Assembly: GCF_000001735.4 (NCBI RefSeq)
Contig: NC_003071.7
Location: forward strand, 4,581,151 to 4,645,150
Source: Arabidopsis thaliana
Taxonomy: Eukaryota; Streptophyta; Magnoliopsida; Brassicales; Brassicaceae
Reading direction: 5' to 3'
Length of the DNA: 64,000 nucleotides
Every line of letters starts with the position of its first letter. The first letter of the stretch is position 1. Under the pieces are notes generated by a model. The model saw nothing but the letters and a program-made list of their open reading frames with translations, ran no database searches and was not told where the DNA came from. Of the stretch, positions 45,753 through 56,388 are shown piece after piece. Position numbers and translations under genes: made by a program.

Positions 45753-46937
45753 ATCTTTTCAGCAACATTCGTATTCACTGGTGTACCATCCTTCTTAGTA
45801 CGTGACTTAACCCAAACCTTTAGCCTTGTCACTTCAGATGGGTCTCCATTAGCAGTTTTCTAAACCAAAAAATGATCTTAGTTAATACATAAGTGTTTGG
45901 ACTTTGGAAAAAGGCTGAGCAATATGAACAATATAAGTGTGTACAACTATTACCATGTCTTCGGCAAGTCTAACCATTCCCCTGCGACTACAAGTCTGTG
46001 GAATCTGATTGCGCCTTCTTTCCTTGTAGCTATCGCTTACAACCTAACAGATGAATGTTAATTTCTATTGTATATAGATAAATTTACAAATTCCAAATGC
46101 ATACCTTAAATTCTTGGCTAGTTTTGAGCTTCACAAATTTACGCCAATCAAAAGAAGAAATGTTTTTGGGTCGCATGTTATCCTCTCTTGGTTAGTCTTA
46201 GCTTCTCTAATGTTTGTAACTTGCCTTGATTTCAAGGACCTCCACAAACATTCCATCTACCTAAGCACTGTAACCTTTTGGTACTCTTCATCAAGTTCAA
46301 ACTTTGCCTGTAGTCAAAAACAAAACAGTCAAGTACTCACCAATATCTAATAAACTTGTAAATTTTACACAAAGCTTACCTGAACAGATTTCCAGAGAAC
46401 TGTCCTGAGTTCTTCACCAATTTTACTCCAACGTTCAATTGTGACTGGAACGTGTTCTCTTACCAATGCCCCTACATATGATGCCAGCTTAACTGAGCCT
46501 TTACCAATAGTCTCTCCCATGTTAGCGAACTCTACTCTTACTCTTGCATTTGGATCCTTGGCAATATCCTTCAGCCTAATTGGTCCTCGATGTCGCTTAC
46601 GCTTTGGCTCAACATAAACATCACCCTAAGATAAAACAAGCTCTCCGTGAGGCTCTTCCTCATTGACCTTATCCGAATCTCCATCAACCACCTGATCTGG
46701 ATCTGCTACTTGATCTAGTTCCAAATGATCTTCATCATTCACCTGATCTCCATCAATCACCTGATCTAGATCTGCTACTTGATCTGCATCTGATACTTGA
46801 ACTTCAGCTGGTTCTACATGTTCCTCATCATTGACTTGTGGTTCAATTGTTCCAATATACTCGACCTCATCATTGGCATTCTTTGCATTGACCTTTTTTT
46901 TGTTACTTTTACCTCGCTTTTTCTTTTGTTGTCCCAT
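45753..46937 (-). pseudogene. TNPA-like protein (Transposase_24/Ptta type), C1 copy
   Basis: Exon 1 starts MGQQKKKRGKSNKKKVNAKN and has an acidic repeat region of DQV units, then KRKRHRGPIRLKDIAKDPN and SYVGALVREHVPVTIERW in the shared frame. Later exons (about 46108-46310, 45956-46045, 45753-45860) carry SDSYKERRRNQIPQTCSRRG and the RLKVWVKSRTKKDGTPVNTN motifs of plant En/Spm TNPA-type DNA-binding proteins. A TAG at 46626-46628 interrupts exon 1, and the last exon is deleted. Compare the C2 copy, where the exon-1 position is open but exon 2 has a stop. Confidence 0.75.
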
Positions 46938-47070
46938 CTTAAATCACATGAGAAAAATGAAAGAGTAAAGGGTTAAGTACACATGATGCAAATAAGACAT
47001 TGAACACACTATGGGAAACAGACATCAAACATAGAGAATGCAACAAGGAGTGAAAATGAAGCAAAAAAAA

Positions 47071-50000
47071 CTACATTTCACAAACATAAATTCCTTCACA
47101 ATCAGTCCTCTCATTCTCAGCTTCATCCAAGTCAGCGTCTATGTCAACATTTGGTGGCAATGTGCCAATGGCTGCAACTGAATCTACAAACTCTTTCTGA
47201 CTAAATCTTCTTGAAGAACCTCTCAATGCAACATACCAAGGTGATGAGTCATCTTCTCTTAGGTAAAAAACCTGTTTTGCTTGAGAGGCTAGTATGTATG
47301 GATCCCTCAAAAATGAGTCTTGACTATGATTCAGGTTTACAAGTGTAAAACCATCCTCTTGCTTTACTTCATTGCCTTTTACTGCCCAGTTGCATCGGAA
47401 CAATGGAACGTAAAAGACATTATAATCCAGCAAGATAATATCAGTAATGCAGCCATAATATGAAACCAAATCGACCACTTGAGAAGTGTCTTTTGCACTA
47501 GACTTACAGATAGCAGTTGCCTCATAGTACACACCACTGTTCTGAATTTTCTTATCCACTGTTATTGTATGAAATCGCTGCCCATTCACTATATAACCAG
47601 AATATGTCCTTGCACAACTCCGTTGACCATATATAAGCTAACCATTTAAGTGTTTCTTCATGTCTGTTTGAATCAAGAGGTATCTAAAAGATTTAAAAAG
47701 AAATTGTCAGACACCTATATGCTTACCGATAAAGTATAGTGTTTAAGTGTCAAGTGTGAGAGATAAACATGCCAGTTTTTTAAGCCATGAAGCAAAATTC
47801 TGAGTGTGCAAGTTCCATAAGTGTGATGCATCACGTCTGCATCTTACATTTGAGTCTTGTAGATGTTGCAGATGCTCACTAATACAAGGAAAAATGAGAA
47901 GTAGTCAGAGACAGCCATATGGATAAGTAAAATATATATAGCTAAGTAATATAAGAGCCTATTGAGATTGGAACTTACTCAACATAAGATTCAGAGACTG
48001 CTATATTCTGGATGACAGCCATATTGGCTATTTTTGTCTCCATTTCAGTAAGATTAATTTAAGAGCCTGCTGAGATTGGACGCCCATTAAGTATAGAGTT
48101 GCTCTCATACTCAGTGTTTCTATCAACACTTTCCTGAACATTTGTTGTCTTCTTCAAAAATTCACTACAAAACTGTATGCATTCTTCAGCTAGATTACAC
48201 TCCGCTATACACCCTTCCGGTCTTGCAGTGTTTCTCACAAAATCCTTCAGAACTTTCATATATCTTTTAAACGGATACATCCATCTGAAATGAACTGGTC
48301 CACCTAACCGAGCTTCTCTGCCTAAATGTACTGTCAAATGCACCATTATATCAAAGAAGCTTGGTAGGAAAAACCTTTCAAACAGGCAAAGGGTTTCAAC
48401 GATCTCAGTTTCTAGTTCCAAAAGCTGCTCCATATCAATTACTCGTTGACACAAGTGGTTAAAGAAAGTACATAAGCGCATGATTGCAACCCTTGGACCT
48501 TTAGGTAGCAACCCTCTAAGAGCAATAGGGAGAAGCTGTTGCATTAACACGTGATAATCGTGTGACTTAAGCCCCGGGACCTTACACTCATCTAATGAGA
48601 TGCCTCTTGATATGTCTAAGCAGTACCCATCTGAACCTTTGAAGTCATACAGCCGCTTACAAAAGATCTTCTTCTATGTCTTTGATAGAGACCAAAGTGC
48701 TGCAGGAAGATATGTTCTTTTGCCTTTGGTTTTTGGATGCAAATCCTTTCTAATCCCAAGCACCTCCAAATCTTTTCTAGCATTTAGTCCATCCTTGGAT
48801 TTCCCACAATGCAACAATGTCGATATAATACTTGCAGCCACATTCCTCTCCACATGCATGACATCCAAGTTGTGTCTCACAGGAAGTTCCTATACAACAC
48901 ACGAAAGAAAACAAAAAAATTTAACCAATGATTAGTGATGAAATCTGAGATAATACTCAGGAAGTTTTAATCAATGATTAGTGATGAAATCTGAAATTTA
49001 AATAACAGGAATGTTTAACAGACCTGCCAATAAGGTAACTTGACAAAAATTGACTTTTTCTTCCATCTAGATAATTCCTCCTCATCTACTTGGTCCTCTT
49101 CATCCTCCTCTGATTCACTAGATTGATCATCACTATCAGAGTCTGCTTTAATATTCACCGTCCTTTTCCTTTTACTTGCAAATTGTTTCAAAGTCCCAAA
49201 GTTATTCTTAAAAACTTTCAGGTTTTGGTAAATTTCCTGACCACTCAATATTCTCCTCTTCCTGCCATTTTCAGCTTTCCCATCAAACCAAGACTTCTTC
49301 ATTCTGAAATGATGTGTTGGTGGCAAACCCTTTCTGTGGCACATGTAGACATGTTTTCTACTGAACTTCAATCACATGCTATCAGTATTTTTCCCACATA
49401 GAGGACATCCCATTTTTCCCTTTACTTTGCAGCCAGCAAGATTCCCGTAAGCAGGGAAATCACTAATCGTCCAAAACAACATTGCCTTCAGATTAAATGT
49501 TGATTTACTGTAAGCGTCATATGTCAATTCCCCATTGTCCCACAGGTGGCATAGATCCTCTATAAGAGGTTCTAAGTAAACTTCAATGTTATTACCAGGC
49601 TGTTGCGGACCAGGAATTAGCAAAGTCAACATGATGTTCTCCTTCTTCATGCATAAATCAGGGGGCAGATTGTAGTTAACTAACAAAACAGGCCAGCAAC
49701 TATATCTAGTGTTCTTCATGTTGAATGGATTAAATCCATCTGTAGAAAGCCCAAGCCTCAGGTTCCTTTCTTCAGCTGCAAATGACGAGTATTTTGCATT
49801 CATCTGATCCCATGTTACTGAATCTATAGGGTGACGGAGTTTTCCATCGCTGCTTTTGTTGCTAAAGTGCCACCTTAAATCCTTAGGCATTTCATCAGAC
49901 CTAAACATTCTCTTATGGCGCGGGATTATCGGAAAGTACCTTAATACTTTTTGTGGGACACCTTTCTTTATTTCACCATTGTGCAAGTTAGCCTTCCATC

Positions 50001-50828
50001 TTGAAGCGTTGCATTTAGGACAACTGTCAAGCTTCTTGTAATTCTTTCTGAATAGGCAGCAGTCATTGACACATGCATGGATCTTCTGGTAACCCATATC
50101 AAAAGATTTCAATAACTTCTTCACCTCATACAGTGATTTGTGCAACACATTATCCTTTGGCAACATCTCCAGCAATATCTCTAGAAAATCATTGAAGCTC
50201 TTGTCAGACCACCCGTTTTTTGTCTTAAGTCTAAAGAAAGATACAATAGCCGACACCTTGCTATGGTTCACACAACTTGGATACAACGGCGTTTCAGCAT
50301 CTGCAAGCTTTGCAAGGAACTCATCTTCTTTCTTGTCATCACACTCTGCAATCTCACTCAAGCCAACCTTATAAGCAAACTCTTCATCCAAAAATTCAGC
50401 AGCTTGATATAACCCAAGTACCTCATCATTCCATTGACTCACTTTGGTATCACTCTCAGCCCTAAAGTTTGATTCCCCATGATGATACCAGTCACACTGC
50501 TTCTTATATGCCTCATCCATTCCCCTTGTTACAAGATGATCAACAACAGAGGCTGAATGACGATCTAAACATCGACAATCAATGCAGGGACATATAATCA
50601 TATCTACGTCTCCCAGAGCTGCAGCCACATCTCGTACAAACTTTGTAGCCCCTCTCTCATAAGCAGGATCAACTCTTCAGAGAAGAGTTAAAGGGTAATA
50701 AAAAAAAATCATTATATGATCAACTCTTCAGTGAAGACTTAAAAGGAGAATAAAAAGAGAGGTAAGATCTCCAGATTTTCCTACTGAAAATCTTACTTGC
50801 AAAGATGCACCCAATCCTTGTCCACCAT
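47071..50828 (-). pseudogene. TNP2-like CACTA transposase, C1 copy
   Basis: A short first exon (50797-50828, MVDKDWVHLC) splices to 50674, giving VDPAYERGATKFVRDVAAAL and then the long frame to 49372. Domains: transposase-associated Cys region (CPCIDCRCLDRH), Transposase_21 core (KIHACVNDCCLFRKNYKKLD, CPKCNASRWK, LGLSTDGFNPFNMK, FNLKAMLFWTISDFPAYGNL, MGCPLCGKNTDSM), HNLDVMHVERNVAASII, DUF4218-like LPSFFDIMVHLTVHLGREA and GGPVHFRWMYPFKRYMKVLK, and a DUF4216-like end (VVDLVSYYGCITDIILLDYN, VFYVPLFRCNW). TGA at 49370-49372 and TAG near 48672 are shared with the C2 copy. A stop at 48059 and one near 47640 are private. The first donor is AAGTAAGA rather than CAGGTAAGA, possibly weakening splicing. 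Confidence 0.85.
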
Positions 50829-50889
50829 TATAAATTGAAAACGTGTTTTAAAACCTCTAATTCCATAAGAATGATTTCAGATTATATGA

Positions 50890-51330
50890 AACAATAATGT
50901 TCAAGATTATAAGAAACAATAATGTTCAATACACAAAGCCACAGTGATGTTCAAGACAATAGAAACACTAATGTTCAATACATAAAGCCACGATTATTTT
51001 CACGACAAAAAGAAACAGTAATGTTCAATACACAAAGCCATAGTGATGTTCAAGACAAAAAGAAACAGTCAAGTTCAATACGCAAAGCCACATTGATGTT
51101 CAAGACAAAAAGAAACAGTCATGTTCAATACACAAAGCCACAATGATGTTCAAGACAAAAAGAAACAGTCATGTTCAATACACAAAGCCACAGTGATGTT
51201 CAAGACAAAAAGAGACAGTCATGTTCAATACACAAAGCCAAAGTGATGTTCAAGACAAAAAGAAACACTGATGTTCAATACACAAAGCCACAGTGATGTT
51301 CAAGACAAAAAGAAACAGTGATGATCAAGA
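50890..51330. repeat. 50-bp tandem array in CACTA leader, C1 copy
   Basis: About nine copies of a 50-bp unit: AAGACAAAAAGAAACAGTCA, TGTTCAATACACAAAGCCAC, AGTGATGTTC. Each unit contains two TGTTCAA half-repeats about 25 bp apart. It lies upstream of the transposase ATG and about 1 kb from the terminus. The motif could serve as a protein-binding array or simply be a leader minisatellite. Confidence 0.8.
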
Positions 51331-52291
51331 TGATACTAACCTGTCGCGTAATAAGAGCCAAATATCAGCTTCACATTCCCATTATTTACGCAGCAGCACT
51401 TGCAAAAACAAAAAATAGAATGAGTATATCTAGTTTCATGTGTTTGTTTATGCAAGAATGTGTTTGACAAGTTGTGGAAATAATCTAGAGATTCAGAGAC
51501 CATGTCATTACAAGCACTAAAAGATCCAAAGATTCGAAGAACAAGTCAATACAAATGGCTGTAATAGAATGTCAACAAACACTTGTAGATCTCGAGAAGT
51601 TTTTTAAAAATCTAAAAATCTAAAATTTCCGAAAGCAAAATTGTGCATTCTATTTATCCACCTACGCCTAAATCAAACCACATAAACAAAAAGTTCTAAT
51701 TTTGCAAAGAACACGGACATGCAAAAGATAAAAACTTTGAAGAATCGAATCAGAGAAATCCATAAATCCAGTGATTAAGAACCAAAACAGTTCAATTGAT
51801 TAACGACAGCTAAAAGAAAACTAACTAGGTTAACGAAAGGGATGAAATAAATCTACAGATTCAGAGAGACATGCCTTCGATTTGGGATTCAGAGAGATGG
51901 TTTAATCGGAGAATTAGGGCCGAAATTGGGATTGGTGTCGCGGCTACGGCTTTGACGGCAGCAAACTTCAACAACGGCGGTGGCAAAAGGGATGGTTTAA
52001 TCGGTGGCTCCAGGATTCGAGTCGTCGGTTTGAGAGAGTGTGGCTATGTCTTAGGGTTTTCTCGAGCTCACAGGGAATATATGTCTTTCGAAGAAAAAAA
52101 GAAAAAAAAAATTAAGTGTTTCGCGGTATGTGTCATTTTAGTTTCCCGGGTTAGAGGAATTCTATCATAGCGTTAGAACCTTGCTATATGAGTAAATCTA
52201 TTTAATAGCGTTGATAACACGCTGTTATACGAAAACAAAATTTGTAAATAATCTTCAATAGCAGTTGAGTAATCCGTGCTATAACGTTATG
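51331..52291 (-). other. CACTA 5' region between array and terminus, C1 copy
   Basis: This is non-coding element sequence. A plus-strand frame at 51871-52170 is open here but frameshifted in the C2 copy near 61175, so it is not regarded as a gene. The end nearest the terminus has TAGCGTT, GCTATA and AACGCT-type subterminal motifs. Confidence 0.55.
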
Positions 52292-52318
52292 CTATCAATG
52301 AACAAATTTCTTGTAGTG
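52292..52318 (-). repeat. CACTA terminal inverted repeat, C1 intact end
   Basis: Read on the minus strand: CACTACAAGAAATTTGTTCA then TTGATAG. The first 13 bases fit the En/Spm consensus. The opposite-end repeat of the homologous C2 copy, at 54254, is recognisable but degraded. Confidence 0.85.
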
Positions 52319-54253
52319 GCAATAGCGTGCTCAAGTATTATCGGATAGAGCTTTGGGTTTTGGCGTTCACAAGGACGATTTTTCCAGTTCAACATAATTC
52401 TCAATGGTTTGTTCCAGAGGAGATAATGAAACTCTTAGCATATCCACGAGATTTTGAGGTAAAACAAAGAAGAAAACAAGAAAAAAGTATCCATCCGTTG
52501 GAGAACATGGAAAAGGAGGTAAGAAGAGGTCGAAGAGGCCAAGTGGTTTGGGCGAGTGATTTACTAATGATGGTGAAGATGAGGTAGACGATGATGGTCA
52601 CCAAGGTTTAAAAATAACGGCGTCACATAAGATTTTCATCAGATATTTGTATATATTTTTAGATTTTTTTGTTTTTTTTGTTATAAAATCAAAACTATAT
52701 GACTTAGATTTGGATCAAAACTCTAAGATTCATACATAGTTGAAATTTGCCAAAAGAAACTTTGATTCATACATAGTTGAAATTTACCAAAAAAAACTTT
52801 GATTCATACATACATAGTTGATTCATACAAAGACCCAGATACATAGTTGTACCTGCTCGTTTCCAATTGTACCTAATTAGTAAATTCATACATAACCTTA
52901 AAAACCAAAAAACATCAAATCCGAATAATTATACCTAAAAACTTACAACAAGTGAATCTAAAAACCAAACCTCAAAACACATCCAATCCGAACAATTGTA
53001 CCTAAAAACTTACAACAAGTATATCTAAAAACCCAACCACTAAAGCCTCTTCTTTGGGTCCTTCTCATCCTCTTCTTTCTTCTCCTTTTCCTTCTCCTTC
53101 TCATTCTCCTTCGCCTTCTCCTTCTCCTTCTTTTTTTTTCTTTCTATTTTTGCCTTTTCTTTCGTAAAATGCGAACTGACATGAATTGATGGCTTCACTA
53201 ACCTTTTCGGTAGCACCACACAGCTTATTATAGTTCTTCATCCTCATATTTCTTTTCCTTCCTACAACTTCATCACCACAAGCCATCTCATCAGATTTAT
53301 CATCACTACTCTTCTCAAAGCCAGATCCCTCAACAAAAAAATGAACACGTTTCTCTCCACCTGTCTCATTCTCACTAGTCGGCTCATTATTAATAACACT
53401 CTTCTCAAGACATGATGGCTCATCACCACTCCTTAACTCACCATCAACACTTTTCTTAACACCACTCCTTAACTCATCATCAACACTCTTCTCAACGACA
53501 CCTAGCACATCATCCGTCCTCAAAATCTCATTAACAGTGTTCCCAAAACCCGGCTTTGTCTCAACAACATCATCTCCAACCATTTCATCGTCAACAGCCT
53601 TGTCACCAACATCTATCTCCTTGACATCCGCTACTAGCTTCAACATACCATCTTTTTTCAATGCCTCGTGACCACTCTCACCAACAGCTTTTTCACCACT
53701 AGTCTCCCCAATGTTACTGATAAAAAACCCTGTCTCACCACCTCCACCAAACCGGTCTCCGCAACACCTCTATAATCACCTCCATCAAAACCGGTATCAC
53801 AATCACCTCTAAAATCACCTCCACCAAAACCAGTTTTACCATCTGTCTTTTCACCAGTTGCTTCCTCTTCTCTATCTTTTTCTTTTGTTTTGCTTGTCTC
53901 TGCATCCCTTTCAAGTTTATCCAATCTCAGATAGACATCTTGCATCGCATCTGCTACCGCTGTTTTCACTATTCTCTTTAGAAGAGAAGGTAACAACAAC
54001 TCCGACTCATCCATTTTTTCAATTGGTGGAACATTTTGTTGCGTCTCCTCCATTTGTTCAGCAGTTGGGACATGTACATCTCCATATCCTCGAGAATCTA
54101 CATACAACTTTTAAATATCTTCCCACCAAATTTTTTTATGTTCTACATCCAGACGCTCATTCCACGCATCAGCAATAGGGTCCATTGTGTCTTCATCATC
54201 AAATGGCTCCACAGTGTCAAGCAAAAGAGATTCCTCACCCGCTGATGGTTGTA
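52319..54253. repeat. Segment S, copy 2 (complete)
   Basis: About 1.9 kb from GCAATAGCGTGCTCAAG to GATGGTTGTA. The left part is the mudrA C-terminus (YYRIELWVLAFTRTIFPVQH in frame from 52327). The middle holds TTCATACATAGTTGAAATTT repeats and TTGTACCTA repeats. The right part is the 3' half of a minus-strand DUF1985-like gene. It is flanked by CACTA termini on both sides and has the same extent as copy 3 at 61563-63466. Confidence 0.9.
53040..54253 (-). pseudogene. 3' part of DUF1985-like MULE gene, S copy 2
   Basis: Reading leftwards: MDPIADAWNERLDVEHKK-like start, then a stop (TAA near 54110, shared with S copy 3). YVDSRGYGDVHVPTAEQMEE, PSLLKRIVKTAVADAMQDVY, LRLDKLERDAETSKTKEK, Gly/Asp repeats (GGDFRGD, GGDYRGV), a frameshift near 53720, KSVDDELRSG repeats, a basic segment and a Lys/Glu-rich end finishing KDPKKRL at 53040. 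The heptad-like LRLDKLERDAE suggests a coiled coil. Such proteins accompany Ulp1 genes in Kaonashi-type MULEs, but no protease domain is seen. The upstream half is missing because the CACTA terminus begins at 54254. Confidence 0.6.
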
Positions 54254-54281
54254 GAATACAAGATAATTTGTTCATTGTTAG
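54254..54281 (+). repeat. CACTA terminal inverted repeat, degraded end of C2
   Basis: GAATACAAGATAATTTGTTC then ATTGTTAG. Against the intact repeat it has CAC changed to GAA and one inserted T. Such changes at the extreme end should block transposition. Confidence 0.7.
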
Positions 54282-54791
54282 CGCTAAAAATCTGCTATCT
54301 TACATTATCTATAGCGAATTCACAAACGCCATGTTCTCGGCAGCTATGGTAGGTGTCACTCGTACGATAGCAGTTTTGTAAATGCTATTATATTTAATAA
54401 TATAATAGCAAAATTAGAACGCTGTTTTAATTAGTAATATAGCACTTTAAATTTTTGCTAAAAAGTAACGACGATTTTAATTTCGTGCCATAATAGGTTA
54501 TTCTATGTTAGCAATTAGTTCACGATGCGAACTTTTTTTTTTTAGCATTACGTTTGATGTTATGATATATGATTCTTCTACCATAACAGTAAATAATTGC
54601 TAAGTTTTGTTTATTTATGCGGTTTAATTATGTTGTAATACAATCTTTCACAACTTGTTTGTTTTTGGTATTATCTGAATTTCCAGAACCCAACACAGAA
54701 AAAAAAACTCTGAATAAAAATTTAATATTAAGTCTGAATCAAATCCAACATAGAGGAAAAATCCATTCAAATCATTTAACATAACATAAGT
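54282..54791. other. C2 subterminal region beyond TNPA
   Basis: Non-coding. Contains many copies of TAGC, GCTA and AACGCTG-type motifs in both orientations (for example at 54312, 54343, 54370, 54418, 54448, 54508), the usual TNPA-binding subterminal layout. No gene seen. Confidence 0.6.
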
Positions 54792-56255
54792 CTAAATCCA
54801 ATGATTCTCTTGCATTTCAGCCATACGCTTGTGCTTCACTTGGAAACAAGCTAACTTAATCTTATTCATATTGCGACCCATTGCTCTCAGTCTACCAGGA
54901 TTGTCAGGCCCTAACAATTGGCTTAGTGAATCTGGTGCTTCATTTGTTGATGGATTATCACTATTAACAATCTCTTCTGCCTTTTTCTGAAACTCATAAG
55001 ATACATTTTAAAATATCAAGTGTGATTCAAAATGCCAAAATGCAAATCAAACGAAACAATAACTCACAATCTTTTCAGCAGCATTCGTATTCACTGGTGT
55101 ACCATCCTTCTTAGTACGTGACTTAACCCAAACCTTTAGCCTTGTCACTTCAGATGGGTCTGCACTAGCAGTTTTCTAAACCAAGAAAATGATCTTAGTT
55201 AATACATAAGTGTTTGGACTTTGGAAAAAGGCTGAGCAATATGAACAATATAAGTGTGTACAACTGTTACCATGTCTTCGGCAAGTCTAACCATTCCCCT
55301 GCGACTACAAGTATGTGGAATCTGATTGCGCCTTCTTTCCTTGTAGCTATCGCTTACAACCTAACAGATGAATGTTAATTTCTATTGTATATAGATAAAT
55401 TTACAAATTCCAAATGCATACCTTAAATTCTTTGCTAGTTTTGAGCTTAACAAATTTACGCCAATCAAAAGGAGAAATGTTTTTGGGTCGCATGTTCATC
55501 CTCTCTTGGTTAGTAATAGCTTCTCTAATGTTTGTAACTTGCCTTGATTTCCAGGACCTTCACAAACATCCCATCTGCCTAAGCACTGTAACCTTTTGGT
55601 ACTTTTCATCTAGTTCAAACCTTGCCTGCAATCAAAAACAAAACAGTCAAGTACTCACCAATATCTAATAAACTTGTAAATTTTACACAAAGCTTACCTG
55701 AACAGATTTCCAGAGAACTGTCCTGAGTTCTTCACCAATTTTAGTCCAACGTTCAATTGTGACTGGAACGTGTTCTCTTACCAATGCACCTACATATGAT
55801 GCCAGCTTAACTGAGCCTTTACGAATAGGCTCTCCCATGTTAGTGAACTCTACTTTTACTCTGGTATTTGGATCCTTGGCAATATCCTTCAGCCTAGTTG
55901 GTCCTCGATGTCGCTTACGCTTTGGCTCAACACAATCATCACCCTCAGATAAAACAAGCTCTCGGTGAGGCTCTTCCTCATTGACCTTATCTGAATCTCC
56001 ATCAACCAACTGATCTGGATCTGCTACTTGATCTGGTTCCACATGATCTTCATCATTCACCTGATCTCCATCAATCACCTGATCTGGATCTTCTACTTGA
56101 TCTGCATCTGAAACTTGAACTTCAGCTGGTTCTGCATATTCCTCATCATTGACTTGTGGTTCAATTGTTCCAATATACTCGACCTCATCATTGGCATTCT
56201 TTGCATTGACCTTTTTTTTGTTACTTTTACCTCGCTTTTTCTTCTGTTGTCCCAT
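54792..56255 (-). pseudogene. TNPA-like protein (Transposase_24/Ptta type), C2 copy
   Basis: Five exons with phase-0 GT-AG introns: 56255-55698, 55625-55422, 55360-55271, 55175-55068, 54986-54792. They total 384 codons and one stop. Features: basic N-terminus (GQQKKKRGKSNKKK), acidic DQV-repeat region, RGPTRLKDIAKDPN, SYVGALVREHVPVTIERWTK (the DNA-binding domain family of plant En/Spm TNPA proteins), SDSYKERRRNQIPHTCSRRG, RLKVWVKSRTKKDGTPVNTN and a C-terminus ending MQENHWI. The only lesion is TGA at 55560-55562 in exon 2 (LxRSWK context), where the C1 copy has TGG. It is expected to bind subterminal motifs. Confidence 0.75.
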
Positions 56256-56388
56256 CTTAAATCACCGGAGAAAAATGAAAGAGTAAAGGGTTAAGTACAC
56301 TGGATGCAAATAAGACATTGAACACACTATGGGAAACAGACATCAAACATAGAGAATGCAACAAGGAATGAAAATGAAGCAAAAAAAA

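Larger units (their letters stand above)
45665..52318 (-). mobile_element. CACTA element 2 (C1), one terminus deleted
   Basis: This is a minus-strand CACTA element. Its intact terminus is at 52318, where the plus strand reads AAATTTCTTGTAGTG, i.e. CACTACAAGAAATTT on the minus strand. Reading leftwards on the minus strand: terminus, subterminal TAGCG/GCTATA motifs (52150-52310), leader with a 50-bp tandem array, TNP2-like gene, TNPA-like gene. The distal terminus and last TNPA exon are missing at the 45665 junction. It is nearly identical by eye to 54980-61562. Confidence 0.85.

Noticed and set aside
50890-51330. Possible CRISPR array because of regular direct repeats
   Set aside because: Units are contiguous with no unique spacers, and the context is a plant transposon; it is an ordinary tandem array.
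51871-52170. Plus-strand 99-codon frame as a gene inside C1
   Set aside because: The homologous C2 sequence (61166 onward) is frameshifted within the first codons, no domain is recognised, and the frame opposes the element's genes.
53858-54178. Plus-strand frame of 106 codons, also at 63062-63385
   Set aside because: It is the antisense shadow of the DUF1985-like minus-strand gene, which has coiled-coil-like composition and family-like motifs.
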